From Lycocorax pyrrhopterus obiensis (taxonomy: Eukaryota > Chordata > Aves > Passeriformes > Paradisaeidae): a stretch of DNA of 64,000 nucleotides. Location of the stretch: positions 2,008,168-2,072,167 of the forward strand of contig JACSVZ010000016.1 in assembly GCA_014706295.1 (NCBI GenBank). Reading direction: 5' to 3'. Of the stretch, positions 35,785 through 46,884 are shown in pieces (the stretch's first letter is position 1; each line of letters starts with the position of its first letter). The position numbers and the translations under genes were made by a program. The notes beneath the pieces are model-generated. The model made no database searches. It had not been told where the DNA came from and saw only the letters and a program-made list of their open reading frames with translations.

Positions 35785-36150
35785 TATGGATGCTGAAAAA
35801 GCTTCAGCAGGGAATTTCTTCAGCTCTCTGCAGCATTCTGTGAGAGCTCTGTCTTTCCCGTGCAAGTAACTCAAAGCAATGTTACAGTTTTGTAAACTTC
35901 TTGCACCTGCAGGTGGTTTTGCAGAATTGTTATGGTTCTAACTAAATAAATATTTAGAAATGGGTGTCTTAGAACTTGGCCAATCCCCTCAAGGGGTGGA
36001 TGGCCAAAAAACCAATTACTTTATGCCATTTAACACACTTCGTGAACTAACATATAAAAGCCTTTGGAAAAATTATTAAATGGCTTCCATTTATCCCTGA
36101 GCCTGGACTTTTTGTCGTTTCTCCACCCGTCCGTGGTGCAGACAGCGACA
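35785..36150 (+). mobile_element. Solo LTR, inverted second copy of the element at 34449
   Basis: About 366 bp, the reverse-complement match of the LTR at 34449-34815 over its full length. It has a TATAAAAG box at 36053-36060 and ends 'gacagcgaca'. I could not find a matching target duplication. The two copies form an inverted repeat enclosing the DZIP1L-like exon at 35241. Confidence 0.85.
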
Positions 36151-36715
36151 TTGTGGGGACACGGGCAGCCGGGATGCTCCAGCCACCGTGCCTCAGAGCA
36201 GGGCAGCACCTCTGCCTCGGGTGCAGAAAGCACAGAGGAAAAGCGGTGCCTTTATCCGCCAGTGTTTCCTGGAGATGTTTTTAAGGAGCACCCCTGGATT
36301 TGTTTCACTGCGTGGCACGTCGCCGTTTCCCTGGCGCATCATTTGGGAATGCTGAGGTGGCGTGGGAGGCAGCAGAGGTGCCCAAAGCCAGACCCACAGG
36401 CCCCTTCACTTCTCATATTTTACATCTCCAGGACATTCCTGGTCACAAAACCCCCTCGAGCTGTAAATGCCTCCCAAGAGAAAACGCTGCACGTGCCCCG
36501 TAGCCTGAAAATTCCCAAAAGAGCTGATTGACTCTTCAGCAGCCGTTCCCCAAAGCAAACATGGGCTGTACCTTGGGATATGTGTAGCTGGGAAATGCTG
36601 GGTGCCAGGGATCTTCCCTGGGGTCTGGACGGGGCTTGGAGCTCAAAGGATGCTCTGAGAGATGGGTGCTGCTGCTGAGGGCTTGTGCTTTGTCCTGGGG
36701 GACCACAATGCCCAG

Positions 36716-36907
36716 GTTGTGAAGGGAATCTCCACTCGGACCCGCAAGAGACTCCAGGCTCTGGTGAGGCATCAGCAGCAGCCCAAGGATGACAAATTCT
36801 CTGCTCTGCTGCACTCGAGGGATGAGCTCATCCAGCAGGGATGGGGAAAGTCAGGCAGTGCAAGAGGCCCAGCAGAGCTTTGCCTCCACAGCTCTCCCTC
36901 ATCCCGG
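36716..36907 (+). CDS. DZIP1L: DZIP1L-like exon (KGIS block)
   Basis: Acceptor 'aatgcccag' ends at 36715, donor 'cccgg/gtgagg' follows 36907, and the exon of 64 codons is phase 0 at both ends. It reads VVKGISTRTRKRLQALVRHQ and then KFSALLHSRDEL, aligning with human AKGISIQTLRHLESLLRVQ and KFSEFLSLRGKL. Its phase joins directly to the exon ending at 35318, as in the human gene. The frame is intact. This is the best-preserved C-terminal part found; the acidic C-terminal exons were not recognised. Confidence 0.62.
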
Positions 36908-37892
36908 GTGAGGGGACATCGTGTCTTCTAAGCACATGGACCTGGAGATCTGTATCCATGGCCGTGGGATGCTGTGCCCTGGCCCGGGGGGCAATGCCCC
37001 AGAAATGCCCCCAAAAATGCGTTTGGGGTGGTGCAAGTCACTGCAGTTGTTCTCTGAGTATTGACCCCAGGTGGGCTGACCTGCAGTATTCAGAAAAAAC
37101 CACTGGCTGCTCCCAAAACCCCAGCAGGGTGAAATACAGCTCTGGCAGCGCTTGCAAATCCCTTTTCCCCCCTTTTTCCTACATAACCCCATGTCAGGTG
37201 GGCCCACAGGCCTAGAAGGACACGGGGATTTCCTTACTCTCTCCCAGCTCAAATCCCAAAGCCCCCCCCCAGGTCCCTGGGAGGGTCACAGCCCATGGGG
37301 ACACCAGCTGATCCTTGCTGATCCCCAAAGCTTCTCCTTGGAGCAGAGCCTGCTCCACCCACAGCCCTCTCAGCACTCCTTGGAGCATCCCCTGGATCTC
37401 CAAAGCCAGAAACCTTCTCCCATTGTGGAAGTGAGTCCCACCAGATCCTTTTGGTCCCCAGGCTGTGCCCTGGCCCTGAGTATTCCAAGTGCTGCCCAAA
37501 CACCTTTGGAAGCTGTGGAGAAGTGGGTGATGTGACACCCCAGAAGTCCCAAAAGGACTTTCCTGGGGACTCCCTGCACGAGTGGGATGACTCAAACAAC
37601 TCAGCCAAGTCTGACCCGAGGGCTTGCACCCACCATGTGGGACTGGGGACAAACCTGGAATTTCCCACTGTGCTTTGGCTCCTCGTTCCCTTCCCAGAAC
37701 CTCAGCAAGGGGTTGTCTTGGGCTTCGGAAGCAAAAGTAATAAAGGTATGAAATAAAAACTTGGAGAAACTGTGCAGAAATGTGGATAAGGAACAACTTA
37801 GGGTGGGAACGAGGTGGCAGCAGGGAAGAAGATGAGACCAGGAGCGGGTGAGGAAGAGGAGTGAGTAGTTTGCCCCAGGAGCAAGAGGAGTA
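36908..37892. other. Possible 3' part of the DZIP1L locus
   Basis: Open frames of 100-190 codons run here on both strands, but none could be matched with confidence to the DZIP1L C-terminus. 37550-37620 reads HEWDDSNNSAKSDPR, only loosely like the conserved WDWSDTE motif. Confidence 0.3.
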
Positions 37893-38589
37893 GGATTTAA
37901 GCTCAAGGGGAGGTTTTAAGCTCAGGGGGAGGTTTTAAGCTCAGGGATAGGTTTCAAGCTCAAGAGGAGGTTTTAAGATCAGGGGGAGGTTTTGAACTTA
38001 AGGGGAGGTTTTAAGCTCAGGGATAGGTTTTAAGCTCAAGGGGAGGTTTTAAGCTCAGGGGGAGTTTTTAAGCTCAGGGATAGGTTTTAAGCTCAAGGGG
38101 AGGTTTTAAGCTCAGGGGGAGGTTTTAAGCTCAGGGATAGGTTTTAAGCTCAAGGGGAGGTTTTAAGCTCAGGGATAGGTTTTAAGCTCAGGAAGAGGTT
38201 TTAAGCTCAGGAAGAGGTTTTAAGCTCAAGGGGAGGTTTTAAGCTCAGGAAGAGGTTTTAAGCTCAGGAAGAGGTTTTAAACTCAAGGGGAGGTTTTAAG
38301 CTCAAGAGGAGGTTTTAGGCTCAGGGATAGGTTTTATGCTCAAGGGGAGTTTTTAGGCTCAAAGGGTATTTTAAGCTCAGGGATAGGTTTTAAACTCAAG
38401 GGGAAGTTTTAAGCTCAAGGGGATGTTTTAAGCTCAGGGATGGGTTTTAAACTCAAGGGGAGGTTTTAAGCTCAAGGGAATGTTTTAAGCTCAGGGATAG
38501 GTTTTAAACTCAAGGGGAGGTTTTAAGCTCAAGGGGATGTTTTAAGCTCGGGGATGTTTTAAGCTCAGGGATGGGTTTTAAGCTCAAGC
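37893..38589. repeat. Minisatellite, about 20-bp unit (ggttttaagctcaagggga)
   Basis: Some 34 tandem copies of about 20-21 bp, each centred on 'ggttttaagctca', with a few recurring variant endings: 'aggggag', 'gggatag', 'ggaagag' and 'ggggatg'. The variants are interspersed and partly ordered (for example an 'aggggag / gggggag / gggatag' triplet repeated near 37900-38160). The array adjoins the 3' side of the DZIP1L locus. Confidence 0.97.
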
Positions 38590-41385
38590 AAAGCAACACC
38601 GAACACAGCCAAGGCACAAGTGGGAATTGCTGGAGATCCCAGCAGCCAGGAGTGTGCGGTCAGTGGATGTGATGGGCCTGTCCGTGTCCATGGGGAATGT
38701 GGGACTGGATCACAGCCACATCCACACAGGAAAAACCCCCGGATGCCGGGGCACAGAGATCAGCTGGTGGGGGAAACGCTTCCCACTGTGCGAGCTCGGC
38801 AAGGCCCAAAGGCAGCCGAGAAACTCCAGGTGTCCCCTGCAAATCCACGGGGGGCTCTTGGACATCGTCTGCATTAAAATAATAAAAGGAAAAGTCACGT
38901 GGCACCTCCTTCCCAGCTCCTGCCCATCAGCAGGACCACAGGGAAGGGTTTGGGCACAGGGAATTCAAACCTACAGCAGCAGATGTGGCCCGTGGCCCTT
39001 CATCCAGCTGCACACATCTGTCCTTTCCCTAATGTTTGTCCATTCACCCTTTTTTGGGGGGGGGGGAAATCAGTATTCATGCAATTGGGAGCAAAACAGT
39101 AACTGCCAGAGAATCAGCTTGGGAAAAGCTCTCTGGAACAAATCTAGAGATAATTGGAGTGATGCAATGGTGAAATAAGGGAATTATTAAAACAGGATTT
39201 AAAATATCCTCAGTTTATGGGGAGAACTGGTGTAATTACAGTGGTGACAGTGTCAGAATCAAATTGCTTCTTTCACAGAAAAAAAAGAAATTTACCAAGA
39301 TTTTACCCAAGGAAGGTCTGGCACAAACCCTGGGAAGATTTATTTTTCCATATTGCAATAAAAACGAAATTCCAGGCCTTCGTCTGGCAAATTCAAAATA
39401 AAAATGAGGACTTGGGGACAATTTTCAAACCATGGAAGTAGAGGAAGGGCCTCATGTGTGGTGTCCTGATGCAACGATGCTGTTTGGCCCTCTTGGCTCT
39501 AATTTTTGTAGGAAATCAGGAAGAAGAAATCCCTGTTGATTTGCAGAAGGGGGCTCGGGGTGCACACGTGGGGTTCTTTTCCCCCTTTTCCTCTCTCGGT
39601 GCTCCTCTCCCGGTTGCAGGTGGCAGCAGTGACCTGGAGCCTTCCCCTGCGCATCAGCGATGCCGGGGAGGGGACACACGGTGGGGACAGGGAGGTGGCA
39701 GCGCTCTGCCAGCAGCCACTGGATGGTGCCACAGGACCAGGAACGAGCAGCAGCCGCGCTGCAGCCCCCCCCCAGGGCTGCTCCCGGGCTCTCCTTTTGG
39801 GAAGACCCCAACGCTGGGGCTCTCCCAAGGTTTGGGACCTGCCTGGTCAGTCCCCGAGGAGGATAAAGGGCATTTCCTAGGTGGGGTTTCTCCTCTCCCT
39901 TCATCACACACGTGAGCAATAAGAGGGGGTGGTAGTGCCAGGAGCTCTGGAGCCTCAGCAGCTCTCCCTGGACGTCCTTAGGGCACAGGCACGGCCCCCC
40001 TCCCATGGGGTATGGCATCCCACAGCTGAGGGCAGCTCTCCACGCTGGACACACTCGTGTGTGGCTTCTTGACTCTTCAGCAGCTTTCCCTCTCCTCATT
40101 GTGCTCTTTCTCCTCTTTCCTCGCTCTCCTCTCTGCCAAAGCTCCAGAAGGGGATGGAAAAAGCCTCATTTTCTGCTGCAGGAGGAACCTGGCCTGAATT
40201 CACTTGGACAGGGAACCCCGCCACAGCTGCCGTGTCCTCCCTCCTTTCCTTCTGGAGCTGGTGGGAAATCCAACCCCAAGGATGACTCTTTGCACTGTGG
40301 ACGTGACCCCATCAGCTTGACCCCTTCTAGAGCTCATCTGTGTAAATTAAGTTCGTTTTCCTAATTCTCTCTGTATTTGGGACATTTTTAGCAGTGCGTT
40401 TATGATCTTGGTCTCCTCAAAGTATGGAATTTGGGAAGACGCAACAGGAAGACTGGCACTCAATCCCTCTTCTCTTTTCCAACCCACTCCACTTCTGGTG
40501 CAGGCTCTTACCCCTCCCTGTTTCCCCCATTTCCAGGTGGGTTTTATATTAGGAATTACTATTCTATTACATAATAATAGGAATAATATAGGAATAATTA
40601 TTATATTACTTTACATTGATATTAGGAATATTAGGAAGCAGGACACACTCAAGTGGGGCTGAGCAGAACGAGGGCAATGAACTTAATTCCTCTGAAAAAA
40701 AAAGTGTTTTCCACACAACTGTTCACAAATAAGCAGAAAAACCCTTTTTACCTGTAAAAACTTGCAGGTGGCAGTGAGAATTTGTTCTTGGGTGGGGGTG
40801 GCAGGAAACCTGGGCTGGGCACTGGAGCGGTCACCATCCAAAACTAACGGGGAAACAAATTCCTGCCCCAGAGAGCAAACAGGCAGGAAAAGGGCGGAAA
40901 GCCGGAGCTGTTCTGCCTCGGCAACGTGGCAAACCCGGTGCCAAGGCAGGTGCCTGCTCATTCAGCTGCCAGCAAGTGCAAGAATCACTTTTCTGTTGGT
41001 TTTCCCAGCAGTTTTCCTGCCTGAGGTGCTTTTGGTGAGCTTCAAACACGAAGTCCAGGTGGTGGTGGTGGAAAAGTGGGGGAAAACTTCCCCTAAGTTT
41101 GGGAAAGTCCAGAAACAGCTGGGAGCCTTGTGCCGAGAGGAAGGTGACACTCATACCCTGACCAGTGAGGGGGCTGAGATGTGGAAAAAAGTGGTTTTGC
41201 TCCAGATTGGGCATCTTGAGCCAGTGTGTTCCATGGGAACTTTGGACCGAATCCATGCTGTGACCATGCCCTGCCTGCCTGGGGCTTGCAGGTGGTGCAG
41301 GCTGGTGGGTCAGACCCAGTCCATGGGCTGGAAAACACATCCCTGTCCTTGCTGCTTAACACCCAGAGGCTTTGCCTCAAGGTCA
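38590..41385. other. Non-coding stretch
   Basis: No gene is recognised. 40550-40640 is an AT-rich 'aataatag' tract, and a G homopolymer lies at 39055-39067. Several 100- to 170-codon frames overlap on both strands and resemble nothing known. Confidence 0.45.
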
Positions 41386-41387
41386 GA

Positions 41388-41518
41388 AAACCCCAGGATG
41401 GTTTGGATTGGAAGGGACCTTAAAGCCCATCTGGTTCCACCTCCAGGGACATCTTCCTCTAGACCAGGTTGCTCCAAGCCTTGTCCAACCTGGCTTGAAA
41501 CAACTCCCAAACTTTTGT
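41388..41518 (-). mobile_element. CR1 LINE 3' end fragment
   Basis: A minus-oriented CR1 ('aggatggtttggattggaag', 'ccttaaagcccatctggtt', 'aggttgctccaagccttgtc'), truncated and missing an internal piece. Confidence 0.85.
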
Positions 41519-41939
41519 TAAGTGATGGATGATGCAGTCTTTGCACTCTGGTGGGATTTGGAGGAGCAGGGCCTGTCCAACACCCCTGGTTTTCCCTGGG
41601 CATGGTTTTCCCTCAGTCCTCACCCTTCTGCCCTGCCCTGGGTGTGTAACTCCACCCCGTCCAAACCGCTCTCCTTAAATTCCCACAGGTTTTTATTTGC
41701 CTCCTCCTAATTTTTTAGCTGTTTAGCCCAGCCCAGCACAGAGGGTTTTCCATGGTCTTCACCAACTGCTGACACCCCATTTCTCCTGCCAAAAGTGACT
41801 CCTTTGGCTTTATCCTCTCTGGAGTCTCTGGGAACCGTAAAACAAGCCCGGAGCCAGCAAGATAAAGAACTGGCCAATTAACTGAAGGAGAAATCACACA
41901 AATCAGTGGGTTTGTGAGTTTTGTTTTTCCCAATGACTT

Positions 41940-42480
41940 TTTCTTCATGGGCTCCTGTGACTGGTAACACTTTTATAAATCATGAATACACAAGGGAATA
42001 TCAGTAAATATTCAACCCACAGCACTCACAAGCTCTGAACGCAGCACAGCTCTCCCAAAGCTGAAAAAAAAAAATAAAGGAAAATAAAAATCCTATCAAA
42101 TTTATTCAGCTGGAATATCTCATCCAGAGAGCTATTCTCCCATAATATTTGGGGCAAGCGCAGTGTCATAAATCTTAGTGCCATTAATCCATAGACTCAT
42201 TCATCTCTGTTCAGCTCCATAAAAGCAATAACCTTGTCACTATAGGGAGGAAGATTGGGCTTTTAATTGCATATAGATTTCAGGAGAGTTCTTATCTCCT
42301 AGTCCAATTTGTAGCTCCAGATATGGTCCCTTGGTCAAAGTCCATGCAAATCCAGCGTGCTCTCACACACTCCAAATGTTGCAGGGGCTCGGAAGGACCT
42401 GTTCGGGGCTGGCAGACAGCGCACCCAGCCTTTGCAGGCTCGGCTTTATTAGACAAGCCTAGATTTAATTAGCTCCTCTG
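41940..42480. other. AT-rich block, candidate conserved non-coding element
   Basis: About 540 bases of repeat-free AT-rich sequence with many ATTA, TAAT and CATAAAT cores, sharply different from its GC-rich flanks. It has no coding frame. Its similarity in texture to deeply conserved vertebrate enhancers is an impression only. Confidence 0.3.
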
Positions 42481-43379
42481 AACGGGAAATGCGTTTTTCG
42501 GAGGACGATCAAATTTGTGGAAACAAAACCCATCGGCTGTTCATGAGTTCCCCGACTCCTCTCCCTCGGTTCTACAAGTGCCACCAAATCCATGCCTTGT
42601 GGTTTATGGTCAATAAAGGCAAAATGAAAGGTGGCAGAGGGTCGTCTTCCCTCCCTCACCAGGCACAGCAGCTGGAAACACTGGATTTCCTCGCAGGGCC
42701 ATGTGTTCTGCAGTCTCTGGGATCTGGTTTTTTCCAGGCTTTACTCAGCCAAGGAATTCCAGAGGCCCAAACCTCCTTGTTGCCGTGCAATTGGCCAAAC
42801 CAGCAAGCCCAGCTCAGCCCAGCAAATATGGAACTGCTCCTCCCAGCCCACAGCCAGGCAGGATGGATTTGGTCCAGCTCCACGTGCTCCACACGTGCTG
42901 CTTCTTCCAGCAGCTCCAGCCTCATGCGATGGCTCTCAGAGCCCAAATTCACATCCTGGAGGGTGAAGTGCCTCCCTGCAATGCATGGCGTGGGGGGCAG
43001 GGGTTGTGTTTGGGGTGGGTGGCCCCAGGATGGTCCCCAGGCAGCACCTGGGCAAGTGTCCCCATTCCCTCGGCACTGGGGCTTCAGTGGATGGGGCTCA
43101 GGGGTTTGTGTTCCTTCACATAAGAGCACTGGGACATGATGAGCTGTCACCAAGACATTGGCTCATCCTGAGGGTGCTTCTGGATCTCCAAGTCCAAGAA
43201 GTAATTAGAGTATCATAATTACTTTTTTTGACTTGCTGGGCTGCAGAGAAATCTTGGAAGAGGGAACTTTGGCCTCAGTAAAGACCCAGAGATTTCCCAA
43301 CAGATAATTTTGGCTCCAGGGCTTAGAGGAGACATCAGCTCAGCTGAAAAGGGGATACTTGGGTGGGTGTCCAAGACAA

Positions 43380-43875
43380 GGAATCACAGAATCATGGACT
43401 GGTTTGGGTGGGAAGGTTCATCCAGTCCCACCCCCTGCCATGGGCAGGGACACTGTCCACTATCCCAGGGTATTCCAAGCTCTGTCCAGCCTGGCCTTGG
43501 ACACTTCCAGGGATCCAGCGGCAGCCACAGCTTCTCTGGGCACCCTGTGCCAGGGCCTCCCCACCCTCACAGGACAGAATATCTGTATATCCAACCTAAA
43601 TTTCCCCTCTTTCAGTTTGAAGTCATTCCCCTTAGTCCTGTCACTCCAGTCCATCGCAAATAACCTCTCTCCATGTTTCTTGTTGGCTCCTTCAGGCCCT
43701 GCAAGGCCACACTGAGGTCACCCCAGAGCTTCTCCTCTCCAGGCTGAACAATCCCAACTCTCCCAGCCTTTCCTCCCAGCAGAGCTGCTCCATCCCTCTG
43801 CTCATCCTGGTGCCTCCTCTGGGCTCTCTCCAGCAGCTCCAAGTCCAAAGCCTGAGTTCTCTCTGCAGCAGGAGC
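43380..43875 (-). mobile_element. CR1 LINE 3' end, long copy
   Basis: About 495 bp of minus-oriented CR1, from 'aatcacagaatcatggactg' through 'ctgtgccagggcctccccac', 'ccatgtttcttgttggctcc' and 'aggctgaacaatcccaactc' to 'ggctctctccagcagctcca'. It is the longest CR1 3' copy in the window. Confidence 0.92.
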
Positions 43876-44910
43876 CGCGGTTCCGTGGCTGTGGATGCGG
43901 ATTCTCCCGGTGCTGTCATTCCTAACAATGATGTTCACCACCCTCCGTGGTGCTCAGCACGAGATAAGGTCCCTTAGGGCCACAAACACAGGAGCAGCTG
44001 CAACACCGTGTGTAGTTACGCCACAACCAGGCTCATAAATAAATTATTCTCTGCTCCAGAATGGGATTTTTTTTCCAGTGGAGTTCACTGCATTAAAATA
44101 TTTCTGCCTGCGTGTTTTCGGCCGAGGCAAGGAAATGAAAACTGATGCTGGAAGATTAGGAGCCCGGCGAGGGCAGGAATTCCCAGATACAGCTCTCTCT
44201 CAGCTCCCCATAAGGCTCCTGCCCCTAATCTTGTCATCTACACGCCTGCACACATCAAAGTGTGACCGAGAGATAGCCGGCTCGGAGACTTTGTCACAGC
44301 ATTTGTGTAGCAGAAAAATAAAATGTAACTTTCGAAGCTGTTTCCTCGGGAATTTTTTTAGTTCTGACTCAGTCATAAATGTGCATTTCAAATTTTTCTG
44401 GGCGTTTTCCTGCCTTTTGCATTCCCCTGTGTACCTTTCCCTCAGCACCACTTACGTGTTTCCTATCTAAATTAAACATTCCTGGGCTTTTCAGCCCCTT
44501 TCCAGTGGAGGCTGAGAACATACCCACAATTTTTCTGCCCTCCTAAGAACAACGAAGTGTTTAGAAGTGTTTAATCTCTACCCTGAAACTTGCTGCACTC
44601 TACGCCTCAGCAAGCTCAGGTTACCACCAAGGGTCTCTGACTTCATCACATCACTGATTTGGGGTCCCCCAATAATTATTAATCTGATTTTCTGGTGTTT
44701 TCTCTCATCGTGTGACTCATTATATCTCACTAAGGAAGTAAAACACCTAAATCTTTTCTTTTTTCCCTCAACGACCCAGCTGTGTCCATACTCCTTCCAA
44801 GAACATGCAGAACATGAGCTGGGGGGACGTTGGCTGAGCAGGAAGGTTGGAGCTGTTGATTTTGTCAAGAAGAGAACAACCGGAAACGGTGATTCTGGTT
44901 TTAAGACTTT
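43876..44910. other. Non-coding stretch downstream of CLDN18
   Basis: AT-rich unique sequence. No gene is recognised. Confidence 0.45.
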
Positions 44911-44917
44911 CTCTTTT

Positions 44918-44923
44918 TTTAAT
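44918..44923 (-). terminator. Possible CLDN18 polyadenylation signal (ATTAAA on minus strand)
   Basis: No AATAAA was seen on the minus strand between the CLDN18 stop and here. This ATTAAA would give a 3' UTR of about 1.8 kb, within the range of the mammalian gene. The assignment is weak. Confidence 0.25.
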
Positions 44924-46706
44924 ATTCATGTAAAAAAAAGAAAACAACAACCAACAAAACAAACAAGCAAAAAAAAAAATCCAGCAGGCAAAAACAGGCA
45001 GAAAATCTAAGTTTATACTGAGAGATACAAACCATGGAAAAGAGTAGCAATGTTTTTAAAATAGAACAGGATCTACCTCTACAAAATAAATTCTTCTCCT
45101 TTAAAAACAAGTCCTTAAAACAAGTCCCTTGCCTGAACAAAAGGGAGGGTCAGTACTGACATCCCACAGGAATTTCTCCCAGGTGGCCAACATCCAGCCT
45201 GAGCTGCTGTTGGCTGGAAGATCTTCCCACCCCTCTGCATGGTGATTGTTTCCTCCAGCCACCTGCCAGGTGTTCCCTCACCCTCTTGCAGACCTTCCCC
45301 AGGATCTCCTGGGCCTGTGCTGGGGATTTGCCTCCATGTGGTGGTGGAGAGCTGGTGGTTATGGAGAGCTGGTGGTCAGGGAAAGCTGAGGGCTATGGAG
45401 CGGTGACGGACGTGGGGGGGTGGGGGATGCAGTTTGTGCTCACTGGGAGCACAGCCTGCCCCCTCTCATCCCAGGAGCCACCAGAGATGCCAGCTCGGCT
45501 GGTGGTAACTTGACCTTCCAAAGGTCCAACTCTGCAGAAATGTTCAGCTGTAGATTCTGACGTCTCCAGGCTATCAAACACTCAGGGAACACCAGCACTT
45601 CACCAAAACAATTTTGCCTGAATTGGACTCCTGCAGAGAACTTGTAATCCTGAGGAGTGGTGCTCAAGCCCACTGCAGATGCCATTAAAATGGTTATTCT
45701 GGAGGGTCTGGACCCCTTTTTTCTCTCTGACTTAACCCTTTTTTTCTGTTCATAGGCATTGCCTAGAGCTTTTTTAGGATGTGCTCTGGAGCCAGGGGGG
45801 AGGACCTGCTAAGGGCTCACAGCTCTCTCTTCCCACAAAAGTTCTGACATCTCTCCCTCTCCCCCCCTTCTAATAAACTTCCTCTCTGATGGATTGGCTG
45901 GAGGAGGCAACATCCCACTACGGAGTTAATCTTCCCATCACTGGGGGGAGAATTACAACAGGGAAGTCCTGATGCCGGTGTGGAGTTACACATCTAGTGC
46001 TCCCTGGGATTCCTGCTCCAAAGGTAACTCTAATTAATTCTAAATGAGAAATTCTCCTGGCTCCATTAAAGACGACATCTGCGGGAGCACCGGTGGCACA
46101 CGGAGGTTGGGAGCTATTAGTGCGGGAATAACAATGGATTATGCACATTCCCTGGAGAGATCCGAAGAAATAAATACACTTTGCTATCACAGGCTCCAGC
46201 AAATGTCTAAGTAACAGAAATCAGATTAAGTATCAGAGCAGATCAGCGTTGGAGTACAACCAGCAAAGCAAAGGTGGGACTGGGTAGAGAAGGCCCCAGG
46301 GAGGACAATGCCCTGACCACAGGCTCTGTTTCCTTTGGGCACAGCCAAGGGGACACAACTGAATTTACTTCAAATACACAGTGATTACCGAAGGGGAATT
46401 TTCATCATTTGAGCAGTTAGGAAAGGGCACAAGGCACTGCTCCTGGATATCAGTTTATACGGAAAATAGGAGCAAAATGTTCTACTCTGAGAGCACCACA
46501 AGGCAATACTTTGGTCACAGACCTGCTGGTGCTGTTAATACTAACGGGCAGTCGAGTAAAACTGATGTTCACAACAAAGATACAACCTCAGAGTAGAGAA
46601 AACCTGCTAGAAAACACAATCCTATTTACAGACTGCTTGGTTTGCTGCACTTTTTGCTTGTGAAGTTAAAAATATCTGATAGCACAACTCAAGGCCAGAA
46701 GGTCTG

Positions 46707-46884
46707 CTAGACATAGTCGTATTTCGAAGGGTACGAGCGTCTCCCATCCTCACTTCGAGGAGCTTCTTCATATCCTGCGCCCTTCCTGCTCTTCGGGTCA
46801 GCTTCGTACCCCGAGCCAGCCTTGTAGGGCCCCGTCCTGTAGGAGATGTTCCGGCCAGAGGCGTTGTAGGACACGGCTTTGTAG
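46707..46884 (-). CDS. CLDN18: CLDN18 exon 5: cytoplasmic tail and stop
   Basis: Acceptor 'tgtctcttccag' precedes 46884 on the minus strand. The frame opens YKAVSYNASG, as in human, passes through a charged, tyrosine-rich tail and ends SKYDYV with a TAG stop at 46709-46707. It provides 58 residues, with the arginine codon completed across the splice. The last three residues DYV form a PDZ-binding end for ZO proteins. A longer open frame on the same strand at this place is a shadow in another register. Confidence 0.93.

Larger units (their letters stand above)
30935..36907 (+). pseudogene. DZIP1L: DZIP1L-like locus, possibly decayed (ciliary zinc-finger coiled-coil protein)
   Basis: At least six separate plus-strand blocks align in the right order with vertebrate DZIP1L, which acts at the ciliary basal body and transition zone. 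Four read openly and end at plausible splice sites. One block (30935-31139) needs a frameshift, another (35241-35318) has a TGA just upstream in frame, and the C2H2 zinc-finger exon expected between 31140 and 31904 is not visible; a pentanucleotide array occupies that interval. Position and strand between A4GNT and CLDN18 match human 3q22. The alternatives are a fast-evolving functional gene whose exon edges I have misplaced, or base errors in a GC-rich, repeat-flanked region. The homology is fairly secure; the pseudogene status is not. The alignment was made from memory of the human protein. Confidence 0.55.

Noticed and set aside
37893..38589. CRISPR-like appearance of regularly repeated 20-bp units
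   Set aside because: The units are directly tandem with no unique spacers, and the genome is vertebrate, so it is a minisatellite.
40762..41532. Plus-strand frame of 256 codons
   Set aside because: It runs into a CR1 fragment at its end and shows no protein family features. It was considered as a DZIP1L C-terminal exon, but no match was found.
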